Assembly: GCA_944325705.1 (NCBI GenBank)
Contig: CALVBB010000019.1
Coordinates: 1 to 37,647, forward strand
Direction: 5' to 3'
Length of the DNA: 37,647 bases
Source: Candidatus Gastranaerophilales bacterium
Lineage (GTDB): Bacteria > Cyanobacteriota > Vampirovibrionia > Gastranaerophilales > Gastranaerophilaceae
The first letter of the stretch is position 1, and each line of letters starts with the position of its first letter. The notes beneath the pieces are model-generated. The model ran no database searches. It was not told the DNA's origin and worked only from the letters and a program-made list of their open reading frames with translations. A program made the position numbers and the translations under genes. Shown here piece after piece: positions 15,829-26,800 of the stretch.

Positions 15829-17694
15829 CTATAACGACTTAATCTTAGCCGGATCTTTTTTGACCTTTTCTTTATTATCTTCTTTAGGGTGTCTGAGCTT
15901 CAGCAATGCGTCATAATCAGGAGTTAAGACTATATCAAAATGAAATCTTCCTGCATGCTGAACAGCTTCGTGTGAGTTTCTAATCATAGGGAAGCCCCAG
16001 TAAAGTCTTGCGGTTAAGTCCTTAGGCAGTGTAACTCTCAAGCCGAGCCCAATACCGAGCAGTACATCGTTTGAATCAATACCGGAAGCCCCCGGCCCTT
16101 CGCCTTTAAACGGGAATACCATGGCATGATCTACAAACGCCACCCCTTTAACATATTTACCCAAGAACGGGATTTCTTTTTTCTTGTCTTTAGATTTAAT
16201 AGCAGACGGTGCAATAGGGAACAAAAGTTCACCGCTTAACAAATAGCCGCTTCTGCCTATCAAAAGACCTTCCGAGTAGCCTCTGACAGAAGAAAGTCCC
16301 CCTGCCTGAAACTGATCAATATAAGGAACAACATCTTCTTTTGGAATAGCCTGATATGCACCTCTAAACTGACCTACAATTCCATGTCCGAAATCATGCA
16401 GTCTGATAAGTCCGCCTTCTAGTTTTACGTAATTTGAATTATTATCAAAAATCGGCATTGCATAAGACACATACTGGTTAGCATACCATATACCGCGTTT
16501 GGTGTCGTAACGCATGTTAAAACCGGTTCTGGCACTTGTAATTTTATCAGTGTATAAATCATAACCGTCAAAAGATGTGGTCGCCTGCTTATAATCAACG
16601 GAACTGAAACTTGATAATTCGAAATAAGGCTTTCTAATCAACGGTTGATTGAAGTAGAGTGAGTACACATAAGAGCGGCTGCGGATGTTGAACATTTTAT
16701 AATCCCCCTGAGCAATATGAGCATAGCTTGAGGAGAAGGAGAAGCCGACACGCCCGTCTTTTTTGTTAACAGGAATATTATAGTCCGCAAACGGAGTATT
16801 TGAGTGGCTGCTTACATAAGCACCTAAAGTCAGTTTGTCACGGTATCCGAACAAACTGTCATGCGTCAATGCAATACCGCCGCGGAGATTACCGATTGTG
16901 GATCTGCCGGCGTTATCAAAAATAAAGCTTGTATGGAACGGGAGTTTTTCTCTGGCAGCAAGTTCTATATCAGTTGTTCCCATTCTTTTTTCACCGGGTT
17001 TTAAGTTTGCGCTCAATTCAATCCCGGGAGTATATTTATTAAAATTCAAAACATCCTGTTCAAGTTCAACTATATCAAACAGTTTGTAAGGTTTGGCCGA
17101 AATTCTTTTCTTGATATAAGATTCTTTTGTCCATTTATTATCAACAACAGACACCTCGCCGACTTTGCCTTCAAAAAGGTCAATATACAAAGAACCGTCT
17201 ACAATATCCTGTTCAGGTACAAATGCCTTGGCTGTCACAAAACCTTTTTCAAGGTAGAGAGTATTTATACGGTTAATAATTTCTTTTACCTTATCAAAAG
17301 TGAGGTTTTCACCCTGATAATCACTAATAATATTTTCGATTTCTTCCTGTGTTAAAATCTCACTCGGGGCAACTCTGATTTTATCAATATAAACCCCTTT
17401 TGTAGCATATTCTTCGGCTCGCGCTTTTATAACATCTTTCTTTTTTTCTTTTTTTGATTTTACTTTATCAGGACTTTCTTTTTGTTCTTTCTGGCGTCTT
17501 TTTAAATCCTGCCAATCTTGCTCCTGTTCCTCGCGTCTTTGAAGATCTTTAAGCCTGTCCATGTCATGCACGTTCAAGTTTTGAACCCCGCCAACAGCAT
17601 CCATCGCTCCTGTTGGAATTTCACCGATAGCAAATGACGCATTATTCATGCAGGAACAGCATATTGCCAGTAATAAAATCTTTTTCCAATCCAT
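15829..17694 (-). CDS. TpsB two-partner secretion transporter (FhaC/ShlB/Omp85 family)
   Basis: This 621-residue outer-membrane protein should export the adhesin encoded divergently next to it. A signal peptide (WKKILLLAICCSC, cleaved near SFA) is followed by a strongly charged helical stretch at about residues 46-97 rich in Arg, Lys, Glu and Gln. Two POTRA regions come next, starting at VYIDKIRVAPSEIL and VGEVSVVDNKW. The last 370 residues form a beta-barrel with LSSVRGYSEGLL near residue 470, the conserved VRGY/F tip of the L6 loop in Omp85 proteins. The ATG at 17694 is preferred over an in-frame GTG at 17709. The charged stretch corresponds in position to the FhaC plug helix and linker but is longer and more charged than I would expect. 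Confidence 0.93.
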   Translation of the reverse strand: MDWKKILLLAICCSCMNNASFAIGEIPTGAMDAVGGVQNLNVHDMDRLKDLQRREEQEQDWQDLKRRQKEQKESPDKVKSKKEKKKDVIKARAEEYATKGVYIDKIRVAPSEILTQEEIENIISDYQGENLTFDKVKEIINRINTLYLEKGFVTAKAFVPEQDIVDGSLYIDLFEGKVGEVSVVDNKWTKESYIKKRISAKPYKLFDIVELEQDVLNFNKYTPGIELSANLKPGEKRMGTTDIELAAREKLPFHTSFIFDNAGRSTIGNLRGGIALTHDSLFGYRDKLTLGAYVSSHSNTPFADYNIPVNKKDGRVGFSFSSSYAHIAQGDYKMFNIRSRSYVYSLYFNQPLIRKPYFELSSFSSVDYKQATTSFDGYDLYTDKITSARTGFNMRYDTKRGIWYANQYVSYAMPIFDNNSNYVKLEGGLIRLHDFGHGIVGQFRGAYQAIPKEDVVPYIDQFQAGGLSSVRGYSEGLLIGRSGYLLSGELLFPIAPSAIKSKDKKKEIPFLGKYVKGVAFVDHAMVFPFKGEGPGASGIDSNDVLLGIGLGLRVTLPKDLTARLYWGFPMIRNSHEAVQHAGRFHFDIVLTPDYDALLKLRHPKEDNKEKVKKDPAKIKSL

Positions 17695-17751
17695 CTTAAA
17701 ATAAATCACCTTTTTTTCAGGATACTAAAGATATAAAAAATATGCACAGCT

Positions 17752-17777
17752 TGTAATATTATTTTACAAAACTGTAA
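17752..17777. promoter_or_regulatory. Candidate operator in the tpsB-tpsA divergent region
   Basis: Three alternating half-sites occur in 26 bases: TGTAA at 17752-17756, TTACA at 17764-17768 and TGTAA at 17773-17777. Neighbouring pairs form inverted repeats with spacers of seven and four bases. Their place between two divergent genes fits a shared regulator, but no regulator gene is adjacent and AT-richness makes chance occurrence possible. The tpsA start is preceded by AAGGGG. Confidence 0.3.
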
Positions 17778-17870
17778 CATAACTTTAGTTTTAGTAGAAA
17801 AATTTTTGTATTTTTGTACATGATTAAGAAAACTATCCAAATTCGATGATGATTAAGGGGAAAATTAAAT

Positions 17871-20800
17871 ATGAAAAAGGTTAAATCGTTTAAAAGATTT
17901 GTGACTAAAGCATTTTCTGTGTTTTTAGCATTGAGCTTTATAATGCAGCAATCGCTTCTGGTACCGGTTATTGCCAGTGAAATAACAGCGGCGCCTGACA
18001 GTAATATTGGAGCCGGTATAACACCGAATGGCAACATCTACGATATTACGCCGGGGCAAATTCACGGAAACACCGGATTTGCACACTTCGAAGATTTTAA
18101 CCTTTCTCAGGGCGATATTGCAAACCTTATCTATACAATGGGTTACGACAAATTTGTAAACCTTGTAAACAACGGAGTTAACATCAACGGTATCCTCAAT
18201 ACTATGATGAATAATAATTTCTACAACGGTCATGCCATATTCGTATCCCCGGGCGGAGTTGTAATCGGGGCATCCGGCGTTCTGAACGTTGGTTCACTTT
18301 CTTTAATTACCCCTTCTCAGAATTCCTATAACAATTTCATAAACAATATTGCGACAAGTCAGGATTTATCTGCATTGAAAGCTGATTCTCAGGGAAATAT
18401 TACCATCAACGGTAAGATTATTTCACGCGGAGATGTAGACCTTTACGGCAAAAATATTACAATTGCAAAAGCTGACGGGCAAAACACCGCAGCAGGAATT
18501 GTTGCCGGTGTTCAGGGACAGGATAACCTTGTATTTAACGGTGCAAACGGTGAAACAAATGATGCCATGCTTGCACGTGCTGAAACCCTTTTTAACCAGC
18601 TTGTTTCAAATGATATTACAGCAGGCAGCGGTTATGCGTTGAATAACGGGAAAGTTTCTATTGTTGCAAATGCCTCTAATACAGCTACATTCAACAGCGA
18701 TTCGGCAAATGAAGCTTCAAAAACAGATGCGGTAACGGCTTCCGTAAAAATTGAAAACGCTAAAATTGCCGGTTCAGAAGTAGAGATAAAGGCTACAGCC
18801 TCAGACAAACTTGAGGCATCCGCTGACAAAGTGGCGTCTGTAACATCTGACGCAATAACCGGTTATGACAAATATTTTAATATGTCGGATGACGGTGCTT
18901 ACGACGATTTCACAGGGGCAAGAGCACATGCCGTTATTGATATTATTAATTCCGAAATAAATTCATCCGGCAACGTAACAATTGCCTCAAACGCTTCTGC
19001 CGATACTGAAATTAATTCAGACGGCATAGCTGACGGCAAGGCTCTTGTTTTTGCCCTCGGAAATGAAACAAATTCTAAAGTAAATATCACAGGTTCAACA
19101 ATCAATGCAGGTGGAAATGTCACCGCAGCAGCAATTTCTAAAAACGTTTCCAACATAGAGATTTCGAACAAAAGTCTTGTTGAAGAAAAAGAAGAAGAAG
19201 CCAACGCCTATCAGCTTATGGCTTTAAACCACACCTCAAAGTCCGATACTCAGGTAGTAATCGATAACACTTCAACAATTAATGCAGAAAGCCTTGATGC
19301 AGGGGCTGTTAACAACACTCAAAACAGTGTAAAAATTGACAATTCCGTAAAATATCAGGCAGAAGGCGAAGATAAAGGCTCTGCTGCCGGAATTTCACTT
19401 TTAATTAAAAATGACAGAGTTAACACAAAAGCTTCTGTGAACGGAACTGTAAATACTACAGGCGATGTTAATGTTACGGCACAGAATTTACATGTTTCAG
19501 AAACCGAAGTATCAACATCCGGCAGTGAATACAAACCTGATGAAGATAGCGATGCAAACAAAAGCGAGGGAACTACCGATGAAGAATCCGGCGGTTTTAT
19601 AAGCAAAGTTCAGGGCATGCTCGGGTCACTCACAGGAAGCAGCGAAAACAAAGACAACCCGACAGAAACAGACAATTCTGCGCCTGCAGTTGAAATGTCC
19701 GGCGTTGTAAATCTTAATAAAAGTATCATTAACACAAGTGCAGAAATCGGAAATAGCGCCAATCTAAAAGCTGGGGGGGGGGTAGAAATCTCCTCGAACA
19801 CTGTGGACTATACGAAAAACAATGCCTCCGCAGAATCTACAGACGGCGCAAGATTTGCTCCGGGTGCGGCTGTTGTTGTTAATTTACAGACAAATAACAC
19901 AAATGCACTTATCGGTGAATATGCAAATGTTACAGCCGATGGGGATGTTAAAGTTAATGCAACAACAGAACTTCCAACAGATGAACTCGGAAGCCTCAAA
20001 CTTGACATAAAAGTCGGAGGAATAAGCATTAACGACGGATTCTCGGTTACGCCAAACTCTGACGGAAGCTGGGATTTCAGCAGGTTCCAGAATGATGATG
20101 ACACTGCAGGCAGCGAGGACAGCTATGCTGGAGTTGATCTTTCTGATACGGAATTCAACATTGACAAAAATATCCCGGAATATTCAGACATATTCAATAA
20201 CATTGCCTCTGCTAAAGCCGAAGGTGAAACTGCAGGCGCTTCAGGAGCTGTTGTATATAATACAATTACAAACAACACAACCGCTAAAATTTCAAATAAT
20301 GCTGAGGTTACCTCAAATAATGGCAGCGTACTTCTCAATGCTGTAAACTCTGTTGTCAGCTACAACGGCGCAGGGGATCTTACACAGTTGTTTAAAGATC
20401 AGACAACCGGCGGGAAAGCCGGCATCGGCGGTTCTGTCTTAATAAATGAATTTACAAATAATGCAGAAGCCCTTATCGGGAATAATGCAGTTGTAAATGC
20501 TGTTAACGGGGACGTAGGCCTGTATTCTGCCAATGAAGCCGCTTACCTTTCGGCTATAGGAACAGGTGCAAAATCAGATAAGTTTGCACTTGCTGGTTCA
20601 GTACTTGTTCATGATATTTCAGGGAATACTACTTCGCAAATCGGAAACAATGCAAAAGTCAGTGCTAAAAATGTCAATGTAAAAGCCGGCGAAGGTAAAA
20701 TTGCCGCAGTAAACGACAAATCAGACTTAACTGACGATAACAAAATTTCACTGGATACAGAAAGAAACGCTTCAGACAAAACTTCCATCATCAATATAGG

Positions 20801-23800
20801 AGGTTCATTATCCAAACAGAGTGAAACAACAGAGGGTGGCGGTTCTCAGGCATCCTCCGGAGGCGGTGTAGGTGCAACTGTAATTGTAAACAGTGTCAAC
20901 AAAAATGTGAATGCTAAAGTTCTGGATGGGGCAACCGTTACTGCCGCAGAAAATGCTTCTATTACGGCCGCTACCAAATCTCAGACTATGAATATCGGAT
21001 TTGCCGGAGCTTTTGCAGGCGGTGTTACTGTTGATAAATCTAAAGAAACCGGCGATAACCAATCCACAAATGGTTTTGGCGGATGGCAGGATAAAATTTC
21101 ATCTATTGTTGAAAAAATAAAGGGTAAAACTTCTGATACTGATGAAACTGTTGCAGATGCGTCAGGAAGTTCTGTTACTGATAACTTAAAGGATGAAGAT
21201 GTTCAAGGTTCATTGAACAGCACAAATGACCAGAACCAGACAGATAATAAAGACGGTGTGACAAGTACAACTTCACAGGGGCAGACGCTTGCAGGATCTG
21301 ATAAGCTTTCAACAACAGCAAAGGGCTCAACCGCATCAAACAATTTCTCTGCTGCGGCAGCTGGTGTTGTAACCGTTGAATCAAACGACACTGCGGTTGA
21401 GGCTTCTGTCGGAAACGGAACAATCAATGTCGGTAAAAATCTTGATGTAAAAGCTTCTCAAAATAATCAGACCCTGAATATAGCAACAGGTGTGTCTAAA
21501 GCCGGAAATCTCGGAGCCGGTGCAGCTGTAAACGTGTCATCGCGCGGCGGTTCAACTCATGCTCTTTTGAATGGTACAAACGTAAATTTCACCTCTGACG
21601 GCGATAAAAAATTAAATGTTGAAGCTAATGAAGATAACAATAATATAGATGTTGCGCTCGGGGTAGGAGCAGCATCAAATTCACAGAGCGGCACAAAAGC
21701 TGCTGTCGGCGGTTCATTCAATGCAACAGTGATTGATAACGATGTAAAAGCTTCCGTATCAAATGCAACAATTAAAAATGCGGAAGGGAAAACCGGAAAT
21801 GCTGAAGTTAATATAATTGCAAACAATTACTCAAAAGGCTACAAAGGTGCCGGCGGAGTTTCTTACACAAAAGGCTCCAATACAAATATAGGTGCCGGAA
21901 TTGCAGGTAATATCAATATTCTTGATAAATCAACAACAGCTGAAATCACAGGGGCAAACCTTGCCGGCGCGTCTGACGTAAACGTAAAAGCAAACAACCG
22001 CGGCGGAAAAACTGATGACATAATTTCATTCGGTGCAGCAGGTTCTGTAATTTCAGGCGGTTCTTCGTCTTATACTTTTGACGGCGCAATCGGGGTTGAT
22101 GTTATTACAAACACAATTACAGCTTCAATCAATAATTCAACTATTGATGCCGCAGGAGATATAAACGCTGCAGCATACTCGCAAATAAGAAATTCAAACA
22201 TTGCAGGAGCAGCACAATTCTCATCATCAACAAGCGGCTTAGGTGTCGGGCTTGGAACCGTTGTAAATGTTATTAATAATGCAGTAAAAGCTGAAATTGC
22301 TGAAAGTACAATTTCAAATTCAGCGTCTGTATCGCTAAATGCTGATGAAATTGAGGTTTTGAAATTCTTAGCTGTAAATATGGGACTTACTACAAGCGGT
22401 GCAAGTTCAGCTATGGCAAACGCCATTGTTAACGTTCTGAACAGCGATATTTACTCATACATTACCGGTGGCTCAATTACCTCCTCCGGTGCAGTATCAA
22501 ATATTGCAAACTACAAAAACGATATTCAGGGAATTACTGCCGTTGCAGGGCTTGCCCTTGGTAAAGGCAATACTCTTGGTGGAAACATCATTACTAATGT
22601 TTATACAAATGACACTCAATCAAAAGTTAATTCTACAGTTACTGCCGGCGGTAAGGTGAGTGCAAAAGCTCAGTCTTATGAAAATCTTAATATAATTCCG
22701 GCAGCGGCCACTATATCTACGGGTAAATTCGCGGCAGCGGCAAATGTCGCGGCAAACGTACTTACTAACAGCACACTTGCAGAAGCCGGCGGAAGAATAA
22801 CTTCAAATGGACTTGATGTAATCGCTTACGATAATTCCGATATGGTATCAAGAGGCGGAACTCTTGCAGGAAGTTCTAAAGTTGGTGTAGGCGGCTCTAT
22901 TGCTGTCGATGTACTTAATAAAACAGTAGGCGCAAAAATTAATGACGGCACAATTGTAAATTCAAAAAATGGGGCTGTTACAGTAAGCGCAACTGCACAA
23001 AACGCATCAGGCGGCAAAAAAGACGATAACGGAAACTATATAATAACAGATATTGCCGATATTGCAAAATTGATTGATGATAATAATGTCTCATCTCTTG
23101 ACGGCTGGCAGATGTCTTATGACCTTGCTGGCGGCGGAACAGCAGGTGTCAGCGGATCTATTATCACAAAGGTTATAAATAATAATGTGACAGCTTCAAT
23201 CGGCAATAATACAGAAATTATTGCAAGTGCGGTTGACGTTCTGGCAGATGATTATGTAATTATAAATGCAATTGTCGGAAGCTTAACCGCTGGCGGAACA
23301 GCAGCTGTCGGAGGTTCTGCATTCGTAAATGTTGTAACAGGTACAACTTCAGCGTCTATCGGCGATAATGCCGTTATAAAATCATCAGGTGATGTTATTG
23401 TAAACGCTGCAAATAAAGAAGTTATAAGAACTATTATGGTAATCGGAGGCGGCGCAGGTAATGTTGCTGTTAACGGTTCTGCTAATGTTAATACAGTTGT
23501 GAATACAACCTCAGCCTCAATAGGCGATAATGTAAAAATCAGCGGAATAAGTGAAAATTCAAAAGCCGGTGATGTAAAAGTTGTTGCAACAGAAACAGTT
23601 GATTCTCAATCTGATAATCTTGCAGTTTCAGGTTCAGGCACAGCATCTGTCGGCGGTGTTGCTTTTGTTAATACATTTGACAATAACGTAAACGCAAATG
23701 TGGGCAAAGAAACTTCCACAAACAAAACAAATATAAAAGCAAACAGTTTTGAAGTAAACGCTCGCTCGGAAGAATCTGTCGGCGCAATTACGGCTCTTGT

Positions 23801-26800
23801 GTCTGCTGCAGGTACTGCAGGTGTTGCAGGACTCGGAATTGTGAATGTTATAAATTCACACGTAAACGCATCTGTTGATAATGCTATTCTTGATGTGACC
23901 GGAAATATTGATGTAAAAGCTTCTCAGGATTACAATAAAACTAAATACGGGGATAAAGCGGGACTTTACACAACTTTACTCGGTTTAGATCCAGGCGCTT
24001 CTGATAAAATTGATATTTCTGGGTATACTCCTATAATTTCGGCACTTAACGTAACAGCAGCCGGAACAGCTGCTGTCAGCGGCTCGGCTGTTGTTAATAC
24101 TATAATAAACGATGTTAACGCAAACGTTAAAAATTCCGTTATAGAAAATTCAAGTAATGTAAATATTCTTGCCACCTCGGATACAGTGACTTATGACGCT
24201 GTCGGAAGCGTTGCAGCCTCCGGTACTGCGGCAGTTTCAGGAACAGCACTTGTAAATGTCGTAAGGGGCGATACAAACGCTTTACTTGATAATACAACAG
24301 TTAAAAACGGTAATGTATCTATTAAAGCTCAGGATACAAATACCCTTAACGGAATTTTAGGCGGGATTACTGCATCAGGTATAGCTGCAGCTACAGGCTA
24401 TGTTAATGAAAACAGTACAGTAAATACCACAAGTGCTAAAATTACAAATTCAACAATCGGCAGTGAAGATAAGCGTACAGGTGATGTTGACGTGGAAGCT
24501 TCAAGCACAAATAATATCGCCTCAATGAGTGCTTCTGTCGGTGTTGCAGGAACAGGCGCAAACGTTCAGGGACTTGCTATCACAAACCAGAATTCCGCAA
24601 ACACAGAAGCCAAAATTGAAAACTCAAATATTACAGCAGAATCTTTAGATGTTGCCGCAAAAAATACATTTAATGTATTTGACTTAATTGCGGCAGCAGG
24701 CGTTTCCGGAGTCGGAGGCCAGGTTGGCGGAAATGTTATTTCAAATGTGGTTAATAATGACTTAACCGCAGCTATTACCGGTACACAGAATAACATTATT
24801 GATATAACCGGGACATCCAATGTTAACTCTGAATCTTCCATAACAATGGGGAATGCGCTTGCATCTGCCGGAATTTCCGGTGCCGGTGCAGCTATCGGAT
24901 TGGCAGTAATCGCAAACATTATGGACAACGATATTCTTTCATACATCGACGGAGTAACTATCAACGGCGGCACTTGGAAGGTTAATGCACAGCAGATTGA
25001 TAAAATGACAGGCGGGCTTGCCGGTGCAAACTTTGGCGGGCTTAGTGTAGGTGCAAACGCAAACGGGGTTACCAATGTTATTCAAGATAGAACAAAGGCT
25101 TATATTGATAATGCTGTTCTTAATGAGGTAACATCACTCACGGTTAACGCAAAATCTGACCAGACGCTTGATTTCAATGCACTCTCAGTTGCAATCTCAG
25201 GGCTTGCAGGGGTAAATGTGTCCGCACTTGTTAACACTGTTAAAAATGAACTCTATGCAGGGGTTTCAGATTCAACAGTTTCAAGCAGCGGGGATGTTAA
25301 AGTTACAACAGATCAGGATACAACAGTTAAGGCAGTTTACGCTAACGTATCAGCAGGCGGTGCTGCTGCAGGAACAGGTTCTATCGTTAATGTTCTGACA
25401 AACAAAAACACAGCAGAAATCAATACTACAGAAGTTGCAAAAAGTTCATCGATTACCGTTGATGCAGAGAATAAAACTGCTGTTACTTCTGATAACTATA
25501 CAGCAGCAGGCGGCGGCTTTGCAGGCGGATTGTCAGTTAACGTAAATGTTATAGAAAATGAAGTTAAAGCACAGATAAATAACAGCGGTAAAGAAATTTC
25601 GACAAACGGAGTATTAAAAGTCAACGCTTATGAAGATTTTGATTTAACTGCACGTGCCGGTGTTATGACAGGAGGAGGGGTTTCTGCAGCTGGTTCTTCA
25701 AATGTAAATATCATAAATAATGCAGTGCTTGCGGGAATCTATTCCACTAGTGCCGTAAACGTGGGATCTCTGGATGTTGATGCTGTATCAGATTTAAATT
25801 TAGATATATTAACAGCCTCAGCTTCTGCAGGACTGTATGGAATGGCAGGTTCTGTTGCCGTTACCTCAATAGGTTCTAAATTCTCAGACAGTGAAACAGG
25901 AGATTATCTTGTTGCAGATAATGGTTCAAACGCTGTTGTTCAAACTCAAGATACTGCAAATTCTACAATCCAAGGGAACGATTCTGTATTAAACAATCTT
26001 GAAATTATTGATAAAAACGGGAATAAAGTAAGTGCCGGCTATAATTCAGATTCAGTTGAACTTGCAGGAACTGGTTCAAAAGGCGGAACTTCCGCAAATG
26101 TAAATGCAAACGTAACTTCAAACGGGACAGTTGAGGTTAACGCTTCAAACAATCTTCAATTCAATAAAACAAATGCAAATGCTTCAATCGGCGGCGCCGG
26201 TGCTCTTGCTGCAAATGTTCTTGTTACAAATATGAACTATAAAACTAACGCTTCACTGGGCGGTAATGTTGCTGCCGGAAGCAATAAAGTTTCAGTTAAA
26301 GCTTCAAATAATATTAATGCTAATACAAGTGCCAATCAGGCATCTTTAAGCGGCGTGTCCGTCGGCGGAAATGTTGCATATTTCAGAAACAATGCGCAGA
26401 CTACCGCTCAAATCAACGGCGGGAAAGTTCAGGCAGGTAATATTGATGTAATTGCTGAATCAACAGATAATATTTCCGCAAAAGCATTCGGTGCCGGAAT
26501 TTCCGGAGCAAGCGTGAATGCTGTTGTTGCGGATGTAAAAACAACTAACAATACAAAAGCTCTTGTGACCGGAACTGTTGATATAGATGCAGATAATATG
26601 AACGTAAATGCAAATAATACAAGCTCTTTAAATTCTGAAATGCAGGCATATCAGGCATCAGGTATTTCAGTCGGAATTCTTGTAAATTCTGCTGTTTCCA
26701 ACGCCGTAACCAATGCGATAATAGATGCCTCAGGCGATATTGCATTAAATAACGACTTAAATATAGTAGCTGCTACAAACGGTATAACTACGGGTACTAC

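Noticed and set aside
13551-17694. TolC-type protein as part of the adhesin secretion system
   Set aside because: Two-partner secretion needs only TpsB in the outer membrane. The tolC-type gene follows serB and is separated from tpsB by a converging acetyltransferase gene.
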